Shown piece by piece: positions 34,587 through 42,854 of a stretch of DNA of 42,854 bases. Below the pieces are notes generated by a model. That model saw nothing but the letters and a program-made list of their open reading frames with translations. It had not been told where the DNA came from and did no database searches. Source of the DNA: Coleofasciculus sp. LEGE 07092 (lineage in GTDB: Bacteria > Cyanobacteriota > Cyanobacteriia > Cyanobacteriales > Coleofasciculaceae); contig NZ_JADEWY010000048.1 in assembly GCF_015207375.1 (NCBI RefSeq), forward strand, positions 1 through 42,854, given 5' to 3'. Numbering within the stretch: position 1 is the stretch's first letter; each line of letters starts with the position of its first letter. Both the position numbers and the translations under genes were made by a program.

Positions 34587-35190
34587 TATCCGGCTCCCGT
34601 TCTAATCCATCAAAGTTCTGTAGCACCTGTCGCAGCTTTAACAGTCCTCGGCGAGAGCGGCTTTTAACGGTTCCCAAGGGAATATTAAGTTGCTCAGCAA
34701 TTTCTGATTGACTTAAACCACTATAGTAAGCAAGCTCTAGCACCTGACGCTCCTCCTCGCTCAGTTGTGCCATCGCTGCTTGGATCTTCTGAGATTGTTC
34801 AAGTACAGAAGCTTTATCCATCGGGGTGATGCTGCTTGCTTCCGTTGAACGGAATCGTCTCCAGCGCTGCAAAAATCTAAACCGAATTGTACGAGTACGG
34901 AGTCGATCGATGGCACGCGATCGCGTCAACGTCATCAGAAAGCTATGGAAGGAACCCCTAGCCGGGTCATAGTTTGCCTGATACCACAGGTAGAGAAACA
35001 CATCTTGGGTCAGATCGGCAGCTTCCTCCGGGTTAACCAAAATCTTCAAGGCTAGACCATACACTAGACCCGCATAGCGGTCATACAGCACTCCTAGCGC
35101 CGTAGCCTGTCCCGCTTTGAGAGTTAAAAATAGCTCCGTATCCGACTGAGGCGGAACTATCGCTCCAGAGTCACAAAGATCAGGGGACAT
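34564..35190 (-). CDS. ECF-type RNA polymerase sigma factor
   Basis: A 208-residue sigma factor. The sigma-2 region is ALGVLYDRYAGLVYGLALKIL with ADLTQDVFLYLW (core-binding and -10 recognition) and FLMTLTRSRAIDRLRTR. The sigma-4 region is LSEEERQVLELAYYSGLSQSEIAEQLNIPLGTVKSRSRRGLLKLR. The arrangement matches the SigG/SigK-type ECF sigmas held by a membrane anti-sigma. I chose the ATG at 35190; a TTG at 35202 is an alternative. It starts 18 bases after the stop of membrane paralogue C, suggesting one operon. Its anti-sigma gene is broken, so activity may be constitutive. Confidence 0.92.
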   Translation of the reverse strand: MSPDLCDSGAIVPPQSDTELFLTLKAGQATALGVLYDRYAGLVYGLALKILVNPEEAADLTQDVFLYLWYQANYDPARGSFHSFLMTLTRSRAIDRLRTRTIRFRFLQRWRRFRSTEASSITPMDKASVLEQSQKIQAAMAQLSEEERQVLELAYYSGLSQSEIAEQLNIPLGTVKSRSRRGLLKLRQVLQNFDGLEREPDNDKPLTS

Positions 35191-35208
35191 TGCTTTTATC
35201 AAGTTCCA

Positions 35209-37020
35209 TCATTGCAGCTTCTTAGATTTGGTGGGTAATTCCACTGGAATTGTATTTGAATGAAACACGAACAAACATTCTGCTTGTAGCACCACCAAAC
35301 CCTTGGTTTCAAACACAGCACATTTCTCCATACCTTCCACCAGCACCGGAACTCTTCCCCGTTCCAAACTTAATCGAGCGTCTGTAGCGGCTGACTCATA
35401 CTCCCTAATCCAACGGTTATTATTAACATACTCCGGCGTAAACGCCCCCTGTTCCAACAGCCATAAGTCCACCCCATACCGTTGAATAAAATTTTGCACC
35501 GTTGCCCAATCTGGACTGTACTGAGCTTCAATCAAGTCAACCGTCCGCTGGTAAATCTGGTTATAGTACCCTAAATGGTAAGGTAAAGCATACCCTTCTC
35601 CCCCCACCAAAAGCGATCGCTGGGCAAACGTCGGCAGACTATTGGCTTCCTCCACTAACGAGGCAATCAGTGTATCTTTCGGTTGCTTTTGCAGAAACTC
35701 GTAGAGTTCTGGCACTGTCCCCACCGTATACTGAGTAGTTGGGAAGGGGTAATCATTAGCCTGCAAAACACTAGGATACAAAATCAGAACTGCCCCCAAA
35801 ACCCCAGTAAACCCTATCGCCAACAGAGGTTTACCTTTATTTTGAGCAACCTGTAAAAGGGCATCCAATAGAATAGTCAGCGCTACACCCGCCGCCAACG
35901 CTACTAAAATTCGCAAGCTGTGTTCCGTATAGCGGTTGGGAAGATGAAGCTTAAACAGCAATAAATGGGCAGCAAAAAACATCCCACCGGATACGAACAG
36001 CATCTGAGGCAACAGAAAAACACTCCCAGTCACCTGCTTGACTAAAGGAAACCGAGACGTGTTTCTCAACAGAAACGGCAGTGAAAAACTAACCCAAACT
36101 TGTGGCGGCAATAAGAGAATGGAATATTTCGCCATCAACCGACACCATTCTGTCGGCAGCATACCACTGCGTTTGCCACAAACCCAGTAATTCCAAGGGT
36201 CATCATTAAAAAAGTTTGACCATCCTTCTGAGGAAAAAGCTGGTAACGCCCTCGCTTGAGCCACCGTAATAACAGAACCGAATTCCGAAGGTTCTAAAGC
36301 ATAGGGCAAGAGAACCAATAGCACCATCCCCAGTCCCAACCCACAGAACCAATAATCCCTCTGCACCGACGAAAACTGGAACCTCCCCTGTTCCCACCGC
36401 CCCAGTTGTAGAATCAACAGTCCAGCCGCGATAAAGACACACTGGGGATAGAATAATCCTAAAAGAGCGATCGCTACTAGACAAGGCAGTAACGATCGTC
36501 GCAATAAGTAATACAGAAACCCCAGAAACAGAGGATAGACAAAAGCCGCAGGCGTTGCCGAAACCAAATCATCTCTCATCCAGAGATTTTGATTCAACAG
36601 CAACGACGCCATAAACCCAGCAACCGGTACTGGCAAAATCTCTAGACAGATGCCAAAACAGTAGCAGGTAGCAAACAGTCCCAACACTAAGGGTAAAACC
36701 TTACTCAAACCCATCGGATCGATACCCGCTATGGCAAAGAGTCGGTAAAAAGTAGCATATCCCCAAGGCGCAACCGATTGGAAATAATCAGCAATCAAAT
36801 CGCCAGGAAACAACTGGGAGTCTAAAAACCGACGCATCCAAAAGACGTGCTGCCGCGCATCATCCTGCACGACATACTCGCTACCCAAAGCCCCTTGTAG
36901 AGCAGCCAATGCATAAATTACAGAAAAAGTCAAGCTTAAACTCAGCCAAAACACCTTCTGAGATTTAGATGCTTTGGCAGTGGGCGTCGTTAAAAATCGA
37001 TGCAAGCGTGCGATCGGCAT
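35209..37020 (-). CDS. Polytopic membrane protein, paralogue C (putative GT-C-like)
   Basis: A 603-residue member of the same family as 11634-13385 and 17994-19892. Shared elements in order: MPIARLHRFLTTPT, VFWLSLSLTFSVIYALAAL, the acidic loop [15 protein letters not shown] with [34 protein letters not shown], the loop with FNDDPWNYWVCGKRSG, LFKLHLPNRYTEHSLRI, and the C-terminal VPELYEFLQKQPKDTLIASL and YGVDLWLLEQ. It lacks the repeat insertion of paralogue B. The gene leads directly into the ECF sigma gene, so its transcription would carry the sigma factor. Function is not established. Confidence 0.85.
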   Translation of the reverse strand: MPIARLHRFLTTPTAKASKSQKVFWLSLSLTFSVIYALAALQGALGSEYVVQDDARQHVFWMRRFLDSQLFPGDLIADYFQSVAPWGYATFYRLFAIAGIDPMGLSKVLPLVLGLFATCYCFGICLEILPVPVAGFMASLLLNQNLWMRDDLVSATPAAFVYPLFLGFLYYLLRRSLLPCLVAIALLGLFYPQCVFIAAGLLILQLGRWEQGRFQFSSVQRDYWFCGLGLGMVLLVLLPYALEPSEFGSVITVAQARALPAFSSEGWSNFFNDDPWNYWVCGKRSGMLPTEWCRLMAKYSILLLPPQVWVSFSLPFLLRNTSRFPLVKQVTGSVFLLPQMLFVSGGMFFAAHLLLFKLHLPNRYTEHSLRILVALAAGVALTILLDALLQVAQNKGKPLLAIGFTGVLGAVLILYPSVLQANDYPFPTTQYTVGTVPELYEFLQKQPKDTLIASLVEEANSLPTFAQRSLLVGGEGYALPYHLGYYNQIYQRTVDLIEAQYSPDWATVQNFIQRYGVDLWLLEQGAFTPEYVNNNRWIREYESAATDARLSLERGRVPVLVEGMEKCAVFETKGLVVLQAECLFVFHSNTIPVELPTKSKKLQ

Positions 37021-37089
37021 ACTAGCCAGAATAAGGTGTAGGGAAGGTAGGGAAAATTTTAACTAATCATCTTCCCCATCTCCCCCAAC

Positions 37090-37145
37090 GTTCGACTGAA
37101 CTTTTAAGCTGAGCGAAGCCGAAGCTTCGACAGGCTCAGTTACCG
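37090..37145. repeat. Interspersed repeat with CTGAGC...GCTCAG arms
   Basis: CTGAGCGAAGCCGAAG, then CTTCGACAGGCTCAG, form an imperfect hairpin between two minus-strand membrane protein genes. The CTTCGACAGGCTCAG core is a dispersed motif known from several bacterial genomes. It adjoins a pyrimidine-rich CTTCCCCATCTCCCCC run (37072-37087). Confidence 0.45.
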
Positions 37146-37176
37146 CGCTCACGCCGAAGTCTTCCCCTAGCCCCTT

Positions 37177-38826
37177 TCAGCTTGATGAGTTGGCATAAAG
37201 AATATAGCGCGAGTTGCGGTAAGCGATCGGCAAATCTAGTGGATGATCCAACTGAGTTACCAAATAGTCCGCACGATACTTAGCCAGTATTTCCCTTACT
37301 TGAGCAGTTGTTAAGCTGTTGTAGCCAGTTTCAAGGACTCGCCTGATCTTGCTGTAGGTAACTCTTTCACGCTTTACCAGTGAAACAAGATCAAGTTCAC
37401 CACTCAAGTCGCTGAGACGCTCATACCACTCTAGAATCCCCACTTTACCTTGAGGTAACAGTTTAAAATTGACAATTGTTGGGCGTTCTGAGAGCCAGGT
37501 AAAGTAGGGAAAATCAGCAGGTGGAGAGACGACAACGCTATCTTTGGGAGTATTGCTGCGAATCCAGGTACATAGATCGAGCCATTCCGGGTCTATATGC
37601 TGCTGTTGAGCGGGAAACTGAGATAGAGTGCTTACCTGCTGCTGAAAAGTAACTGCCTTAGTCGTGCAGACCCAACTCAGCAGCACCATACAGACGAATA
37701 ATAACAATCGTCTAGCTCTCTTTGTAAAAATTTCTTGTAAAACGCAAGCAACGAGCAGACAGGTAGTGAGTGGTAACAGAATGTCACCTAAGCGAAAGGG
37801 ATAATACTGTAACAGCCGACCCTGAGAGTCAAAAGGAGCGATCGCTAATCCTATTACAAATGGCACTAGCGCCAGCAAAGTATACTCAACCAGACTCATG
37901 CGAGCAATATGTTGTTCAGAGAACGTCTGAGTTCGCTGCTTGAACCATAGTGCCCCAGTACAAAGGGCTAAAACTAGCAAATAGATCAGAGGTTTGATCC
38001 ACCAGTCCGACGACCAATACAAAGGGTATAAGTGATGAGGCAAGCGCAAAAAAACGTACAGGAAGGACGCTTGAGTGACGCTAGGGGTAATAGGAGCAAA
38101 CAAATGTTCCCAGATGGCTCTAAATGCCAACCCGCTCGCTGCTAAGTAAAGGAGAAGAATCGAACCCAAGTAGCGAATATTTTTTAATGCCGTTGTCCGC
38201 CTAAGGAGTAGCCACCCCAGTCCTGCTAGAAACGCCCAACCACCTACTAAAACATGAAAGGACGTTGCTAAACCTAGCAGAAATGCCATCAAGCGATCGC
38301 GTTTTGTCAACATTGACCCAATCCCTAACAGCACCAAACCGTAGGCAATTGATTTAGGTTCAAATCCTCCAACCAACCATTCACGAGCAACCACACCCTG
38401 ATGATCATCTACATATAGAAACAAGCCAACCGCCAATAATAGCAATAGGAAATTTAGACCCAGTTTGCGACTAATAGCAACTAGTCCTGAAGCAATCAAT
38501 GCGTAGCATAGCAGCCGTCCGAGTATAGAAGTGATTAAAAACCCCCACTTTACTACCAGTCCACCAAACAACAGGAAAAAAAGCCATCGGTAGCTGGGTA
38601 GCTGGTTTAGATACCAATCTCCTGGCATCCAACTTGGATCGGCATACTGTTTGCTCAACGGCAACACATCAATTTCATTGCCACCCATATTGCCATCCAG
38701 CAGAAACCCTAAGCTGAGGAAAGCTGTTACTCCTAGAATTTGGAACCCTATTGCCTTCGAGTTTTTCAGCTCTTTAGCCACCTGCTTTGTTTGGGGGGAA
38801 TGGCTTAATACCGTATCGTTGGTCAC
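37177..38826 (-). CDS. Large polytopic membrane protein, GT-C-like, unknown function
   Basis: A 549-residue protein with a hydrophilic N-terminus, one span (FQILGVTAFLSLGFLL), then a loop NMGGNEIDVLPLSKQYADPSWMPGDWYLNQ, and about ten more hydrophobic segments. The C-terminal soluble part contains CTWIRSNTPKDSVVVSPPADFPYF, WLSERPTIVNFKLLPQG and YRADYLVTQLDHPLDLP. The plan (acidic loop after the first span, C-terminal soluble domain) is like that of the three paralogues but the sequence is clearly different. It may be a surface-glycan glycosyltransferase. Direction and position suggest possible cotranscription with paralogue C, 156 bases downstream. Confidence 0.78.
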   Translation of the reverse strand: MTNDTVLSHSPQTKQVAKELKNSKAIGFQILGVTAFLSLGFLLDGNMGGNEIDVLPLSKQYADPSWMPGDWYLNQLPSYRWLFFLLFGGLVVKWGFLITSILGRLLCYALIASGLVAISRKLGLNFLLLLLAVGLFLYVDDHQGVVAREWLVGGFEPKSIAYGLVLLGIGSMLTKRDRLMAFLLGLATSFHVLVGGWAFLAGLGWLLLRRTTALKNIRYLGSILLLYLAASGLAFRAIWEHLFAPITPSVTQASFLYVFLRLPHHLYPLYWSSDWWIKPLIYLLVLALCTGALWFKQRTQTFSEQHIARMSLVEYTLLALVPFVIGLAIAPFDSQGRLLQYYPFRLGDILLPLTTCLLVACVLQEIFTKRARRLLLFVCMVLLSWVCTTKAVTFQQQVSTLSQFPAQQQHIDPEWLDLCTWIRSNTPKDSVVVSPPADFPYFTWLSERPTIVNFKLLPQGKVGILEWYERLSDLSGELDLVSLVKRERVTYSKIRRVLETGYNSLTTAQVREILAKYRADYLVTQLDHPLDLPIAYRNSRYILYANSSS

Positions 38827-39119
38827 TTGAGTTATACTCTCAACAGTTTAAACGTAAGGTTGGACAATTAAAAAAAGGCTGCATCGTAAGCCTGGTAAGA
38901 CTTTAATTAACTTTTAGTGGCTTAGTCTTTATCCCTTGCTGAGTATAGTATTGTCAGCTTACTGCTAACAGCCATCGCAGATTTTTCTACAGGAAGCAAC
39001 TGCGATCTGCTTTTAGCGGCAGCGCTAAGGCGATCGCAAGTGGATTAATGAGTTAACATCACAGTCTATAGCAGCGTTTAAGTCAAACCAATATCGAAGT
39101 TTACTAGAGGAATTAAGGT

Positions 39120-40124
39120 GTGGTCAAAGTTTTAGTAACGGGTGCGGCAGGCTTTATTGGGTATCACCTTAGCCAGCGCCTACTTGCCCAAGGTGATACA
39201 GTTATTGGTCTAGATAATCTCAATGCTTACTACGAAGTCTCCCTCAAGCAAGACCGACTTGCACAAATCGAGAACGAACCTGGCTTTAGTTTTTATAAGC
39301 TTGATCTAGCTGATAGGGACGGCATGGCTCAGTTATTCGCCGAAGAGTCCTTCGAGATAGTCGTCCATCTAGCAGCCCAAGCTGGGGTTCGCTACTCTCT
39401 CAAAAATCCCCATGCCTATGTGGATAGCAACCTAGTTGGTTTCATGAATATCCTCGAAGGGTGCCGTCATTCTGATATTAAACATCTAGTTTTTGCCTCT
39501 TCGAGTTCAGTCTATGGAGCCAATACCAAAGTTCCCTTTTCCGTGGAGGATAACGTAGATCGTCCAGTTAGCTTATATGCTGCCACCAAGAAAGCTAACG
39601 AACTGATGGGTCATGCCTACAGCCACCTGTATAACATCCCCATGACGGGCTTGCGCTTTTTCACCGTTTACGGTCCCTGGTATCGTCCCGATATGGCATT
39701 ATTTTTATTTACCCAAGCTATCCTCGCAGGACAACCCATCAACGTATTCAATTACGGTCGTATGCAGCGGGATTTCACCTACGTTGACGATGTGGTTGAG
39801 GGGGTTATGCGGGTAATGGAGAAAATCCCTCAACCCGGAGAATCAGAAAATCTTTCACCTGGGCAAAAAAAGTCTGCTCCCTACAAACTTTATAATATCG
39901 GCAACAATCAGCCGGTAGAACTGCTGCGACTGATTGAAGTCTTAGAAAATTGCTTGGGCAAGACTGCTGTTAAAAATATGCTGCCCATGCAACCAGGAGA
40001 CGTGCCGACTACCTATGCAGATGTGAACGATCTCATGCGAGATGTAGGGTTCCGACCAAACACACCCATTGAAGTTGGCGTTGAACGGTTTGTGAACTGG
40101 TATCGGTCTTACTACAGCCTTTAA
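39120..40124 (+). CDS. NAD-dependent epimerase, UDP-glucuronate 4-epimerase type
   Basis: A 334-residue extended short-chain dehydrogenase. The NAD motif is VTGAAGFIGYHLSQRLL, followed by the family-specific GLDNLNAYYEVSLKQDRL, SSSSVYGANTKVPFS, the catalytic YAATKKANE (Tyr and Lys) and GPWYRPDMALFLFTQAI. This combination matches CapI/GAE-like UDP-glucuronate 4-epimerases, which make UDP-galacturonate for surface polysaccharides. It starts with GTG at 39120, with GAGGAA about 9 bases upstream. It is convergent with the Wzc-type kinase gene; the pairing points to exopolysaccharide assembly. UDP-glucose 4-epimerase is less likely. Confidence 0.9.
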   Translation: MVKVLVTGAAGFIGYHLSQRLLAQGDTVIGLDNLNAYYEVSLKQDRLAQIENEPGFSFYKLDLADRDGMAQLFAEESFEIVVHLAAQAGVRYSLKNPHAYVDSNLVGFMNILEGCRHSDIKHLVFASSSSVYGANTKVPFSVEDNVDRPVSLYAATKKANELMGHAYSHLYNIPMTGLRFFTVYGPWYRPDMALFLFTQAILAGQPINVFNYGRMQRDFTYVDDVVEGVMRVMEKIPQPGESENLSPGQKKSAPYKLYNIGNNQPVELLRLIEVLENCLGKTAVKNMLPMQPGDVPTTYADVNDLMRDVGFRPNTPIEVGVERFVNWYRSYYSL

Positions 40125-40245
40125 TGCATATTTGGCATCCTCAAGTGATGAACTACGGATTCTAGGGAATGGGGAGTTGGCTTCGCCGTGAGCGTCAGCC
40201 GAACGGGAGTTGGGGGAAGAATTTTTACAGGTTTTCATTCACCAT

Positions 40246-42660
40246 TTATAATTCATCTTTTCCATTGCCATTGCCATTGCCATTGCCATTGCCATTGCCA
40301 TTGCCATTGTCATTGCCATTGTCATTGCCATTGCCATTACTCTGCCCCATTTTTTTGAGTAAAATGTTTTTCGCCTTGAGAATTTCTGACTCTGCTCCGT
40401 AGTAATGGTGATAGTAAGAGTAGGAGCTGGTGATATGACCTTTAACGCCGTTAGCAACAACTCCTAGAATTGTAGCTTTGGAAATGCGCAGGTTATCGAA
40501 GGCTTGCATCAAGGCTGAACGATCAGTTTTGCCCAGTCCAACGACCATAACGACACCATTGGTATGAGATGCTAGAAGGCGACCATCAGCAAGTCCCAAC
40601 ACTGGTGGTGTATCGTAAATGACCAGATCGAAAACGGCGTGAAACTGCTCCATTAAATGGTGCATCTTCTTGGAGGATAGGAGCCGAGTCGGGTCAGGCG
40701 GTTCTGAGCCAGCAGTTAAGACGTAAAGCCGATCCCACATGGGCAACTTTTGGATCGCTTGTTTAGCAGTAATGCCAGTGGCAATAACATTACTCAGCCC
40801 TATCTGATTGTCTAAACCCAAGGTATTATGCACTTGAGGACGTCGCAGGTCAGCATCAACCAGAAGTACCCGTTGACCCATGGCAGCAGCAGCTTGAGCT
40901 AGGTGAACTGAAAGGGTAGATTTCCCATCTCCTGGAGTTGCGGAGCTAATGACAATGGATTGGATCGGGGTGTCGCTGGCGAGAAAGCGGATATTAGTGT
41001 GTAGAGAGCGGAAGGATTCTAAGAAGGGAGAGGCATTATACCATCGGGGCGGTTTGCGATGTGTTTTGTCAGTTGGAGGCTGGGAAGGCGACGCCATTTC
41101 TGTTAGGTTGGCGACGGGTGTCATTTGCTTGAGTTGTTTCTGGTAGGGAACAATGCCAAGTAAGGGGAGTTTGGTCTGGTCTTTTAGCTCATCGGGAGAG
41201 TGGAATACATTGTCCAGGCGCTCAATGAGCAAGGCGACTGCCATACCCAACAACAACCCAGCGATCGCACCTAAGGTCAAGTTCCGTCGGGTATTAGGCG
41301 AAACCGGGATTTCCGGTTTTTCGGGTTTCAGAATAATCTGCCAAGGTAATGCCTTCTGAGCGGCTTCAATTTCTAGGCTTTCCCGCACGCCCAGAAAGCG
41401 GTTCAAACTTTCTGTAGCAACGTTGAGTTCTCGCTGCAAATCGGTGTACTGACGGGCAATGATCGGCATCTGCTTCACTTGCAGATTGAGGAGTTGGGAA
41501 GCTTGAGCGATCGCATTTTGCCGCACTTGCAACACCTGCATCTGGTTCGTCACATCTACCAGTTGCTGAGTCAGGTTTGTGCGAATTGAATTGGGTGACG
41601 CACTAGAAACCCCTGCCTCTGTCAACGTTGCTCCGAGTACTTTTTGAGCTTCCGAACGTAATAGGGGGATGAGATTGTCCCGTTTCTCTTGCAGTGTTTT
41701 AATGGTGGGACTTTCTTGAGTAAAACGTGCTGACTCGACGGCTATTTCGGCTTCGATTTGAGAAAGTTGGTCGAGTAACTGTTGGTAGCGGGGCGCTTCG
41801 CTGAGGGTTACTGTAGAGACTGCCTGTTGCGGTGACAGCCCTAACTGCTGCAATATGGTGGTATAAAGGGAGCGAGTTTCTTGGAGCTGGACTTGAGTGT
41901 CCATTTTCTGTTGGTCGATCGCATTGGTACGTTCGGACAACTCTTGTGCCTGAAGTTGAGGATCAAGGAGGTTGTGGCGCTGACGAAAGGCTTGCAGTTG
42001 GGCTTGGAGTTTATTCACCCGCTCACGCAGTTGCGGCAACTGACCTTCTACAAACTGAATTCCCTGTTTCAGGTTAACTTGTCGTTCCTGTAGGGAGTAG
42101 CGCAGATAACCCCGAGCGACTTCGTGCAAAACCCGCCGCACTTTTTCGGGTTCAGTATCTCGGTAACGACCTTCTAGAATCTTAGTTTCTCCCAGTCGGT
42201 TAACAGATAGCTGATTGCTACCGATCAAAGAACCGTAGTTAACTTCAGAATAATGCTTGTTAATTTCCTCAATAATGGGTTCCATCAGATTGGGACTCAG
42301 CAACACCTGAATTTGCGTTTCGTAATCCAGAGTGGAACGGGGAATATCCTTAACACCAGGGACTTGAGTCAGTTGGTCTAAATCCCCTTCCTCAGTGACG
42401 GGTTCCACCAGTAGCCGAAACTTGCTTTCATATTTTGGTGTCTGCTGGAATGTCCAAAAACCCATAGCCGAAGTCACAGCGATCGCTACACCCGCAATAA
42501 CTAATGCACGACGCCGGATGACTGTCAATAGCTGCCGCAAATTTAGCTCATCCGAGCCGTGTTCCAGAGGTTGAGTCGGATAGATAGGCGGCGGTGACTC
42601 CGAACGCTTGCCCTTGCCATTCAGCGATAACGGCTCTTGTTTGTTAACGATCTCCATCAT
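40246..42660 (-). CDS. Wzc-type polysaccharide biosynthesis tyrosine autokinase
   Basis: About 804 residues. An N-terminal Wzz domain (span LVIAGVAIAVTSAMGFWTF, loop with YESKFRLLVEPV) is followed by long periplasmic coiled coils, a second span (LGAIAGLLLGMAVALLIE) and a BY-kinase: Walker A ATPGDGKSTLSVHLAQ, Walker A' VLLVDADLRRP, Walker B LVIYDTPPVLGLAD. The Tyr cluster HITSSYSYYHHYYGAESE is the likely autophosphorylation tail. It is followed by a low-complexity (Gly-Asn)n tract. I chose ATG 42660 because AAGGAG lies 9 bases upstream; the frame opens at 42696. It controls chain length and export of exopolysaccharide. Confidence 0.92.
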   Translation of the reverse strand: MMEIVNKQEPLSLNGKGKRSESPPPIYPTQPLEHGSDELNLRQLLTVIRRRALVIAGVAIAVTSAMGFWTFQQTPKYESKFRLLVEPVTEEGDLDQLTQVPGVKDIPRSTLDYETQIQVLLSPNLMEPIIEEINKHYSEVNYGSLIGSNQLSVNRLGETKILEGRYRDTEPEKVRRVLHEVARGYLRYSLQERQVNLKQGIQFVEGQLPQLRERVNKLQAQLQAFRQRHNLLDPQLQAQELSERTNAIDQQKMDTQVQLQETRSLYTTILQQLGLSPQQAVSTVTLSEAPRYQQLLDQLSQIEAEIAVESARFTQESPTIKTLQEKRDNLIPLLRSEAQKVLGATLTEAGVSSASPNSIRTNLTQQLVDVTNQMQVLQVRQNAIAQASQLLNLQVKQMPIIARQYTDLQRELNVATESLNRFLGVRESLEIEAAQKALPWQIILKPEKPEIPVSPNTRRNLTLGAIAGLLLGMAVALLIERLDNVFHSPDELKDQTKLPLLGIVPYQKQLKQMTPVANLTEMASPSQPPTDKTHRKPPRWYNASPFLESFRSLHTNIRFLASDTPIQSIVISSATPGDGKSTLSVHLAQAAAAMGQRVLLVDADLRRPQVHNTLGLDNQIGLSNVIATGITAKQAIQKLPMWDRLYVLTAGSEPPDPTRLLSSKKMHHLMEQFHAVFDLVIYDTPPVLGLADGRLLASHTNGVVMVVGLGKTDRSALMQAFDNLRISKATILGVVANGVKGHITSSYSYYHHYYGAESEILKAKNILLKKMGQSNGNGNDNGNDNGNGNGNGNGNGNGNGKDEL
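40262..40339. repeat. Hexamer microsatellite (CCATTG)n in the kinase 3' end
   Basis: Thirteen tandem six-base units, CCATTG with two TCATTG and one CCATTA variants, are translated on the minus strand as alternating Gly/Asp and Asn. The repeat length is a multiple of three, so unit gain or loss changes only tail length. Confidence 0.85.
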
Positions 42661-42854
42661 CCCCCCAGTCTCCTTAAATGAATTGAGAGCTGTCACTAAA
42701 ACATCGTCTTACCTGTTTAATTTTGTATCAGGTCAGCTCAATATGGTACAAGAAACCCTAAAAATTCAAATTCGTTTGTAGGTTTTATGTCAAAAAGGTT
42801 GAAGGAAAGTACCTCACAACAAATAAGGATTACTCATGAGGGGAGGGTGTGGGG

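Noticed and set aside
40246..40260. C-terminal KDEL of the tyrosine kinase
   Set aside because: The eukaryotic ER-retention signal has no meaning in a bacterium; coincidence at the end of the repeat tail.
40262..40339. Tandem repeat considered as a CRISPR array
   Set aside because: Units are 6 bases with no spacers; it is a coding microsatellite.
40169..40402. Plus-strand frame with a long Pro-Leu repeat
   Set aside because: It is the antisense reading of the (CCATTG)n tract in the tyrosine kinase gene; the composition is an artefact of the repeat.
1..42854. Search for tRNA, rRNA and CRISPR loci
   Set aside because: I saw no cloverleaf with TTCRA-type arms, no rRNA-like sequence and no regularly spaced repeats in the gaps; reading by eye could miss a tRNA.

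Overview
The window looks like chromosomal DNA of a cyanobacterium. The octamer GCGATCGC (HIP1) recurs throughout (for example 3679-3686, 12180-12187, 41261-41268). Short heptameric tandem repeats of the STRR type and interspersed palindromes are frequent. Many genes belong to families common in cyanobacteria: DUF2330, nitrate-reductase-associated protein, plant-type ferredoxin, Uma2 and DUF4388/PATAN. A filamentous or colonial, repeat-rich genus such as Coleofasciculus/Microcoleus is my inference only.

Layout. 1-4.5 kb (minus strand): an orphan RnfD/NqrB-like membrane protein with an exported DUF2330 protein, an alpha/beta hydrolase and a Uma2 nuclease. 4.8-10.3 kb: a MalK/UgpC-type ABC ATPase, a putative OB-fold lipoprotein, a DesK/NarL-type two-component pair divergent from a Spy/CpxP-like periplasmic protein, and a small lipoprotein. 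10.4-11.4 kb: a graveyard of insertion sequences, holding an IS5-like remnant, an IS4-family 3' fragment and the stump of an exported protein gene. 11.6-19.9 kb: two paralogous polytopic membrane proteins and a GT39-type glycosyltransferase, with a DCC-family protein, a DUF559 nuclease, small ORFs and a PRXL2-like protein between them. 19.8-29.9 kb: mostly housekeeping genes (proA, trpB, RNase D, def) with a DUF4388 protein, a CAP-domain lipoprotein, a rhodanese-like protein lacking its cysteine, an FHA-PrsW fusion, an FAD oxidoreductase and a 2Fe-2S ferredoxin. 30.8-33.2 kb: a PAS-PAS histidine kinase converging on a nitrate-reductase-associated protein. 33.2-38.8 kb (minus): a 5'-truncated IS4 copy that cuts an anti-sigma gene, an ECF sigma factor, a third paralogue of the membrane family and another large membrane protein. 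39-42.7 kb: a UDP-glucuronate-4-epimerase-like gene and a Wzc-type tyrosine autokinase.

How it fits together. The right end, and probably the paralogous membrane proteins and GT39 protein, suggest cell-surface or exopolysaccharide synthesis, with an ECF sigma factor transcribed right behind one paralogue. The most informative structural event is damage by the IS4-type element. One copy replaces the 3' part of the anti-sigma gene. An identical 3' fragment lies in inverted orientation about 22 kb away, abutting a truncated exported-protein gene. Repeat elements have also entered reading frames in frame, in the second membrane paralogue, in the histidine kinase and in the tail of the tyrosine kinase.
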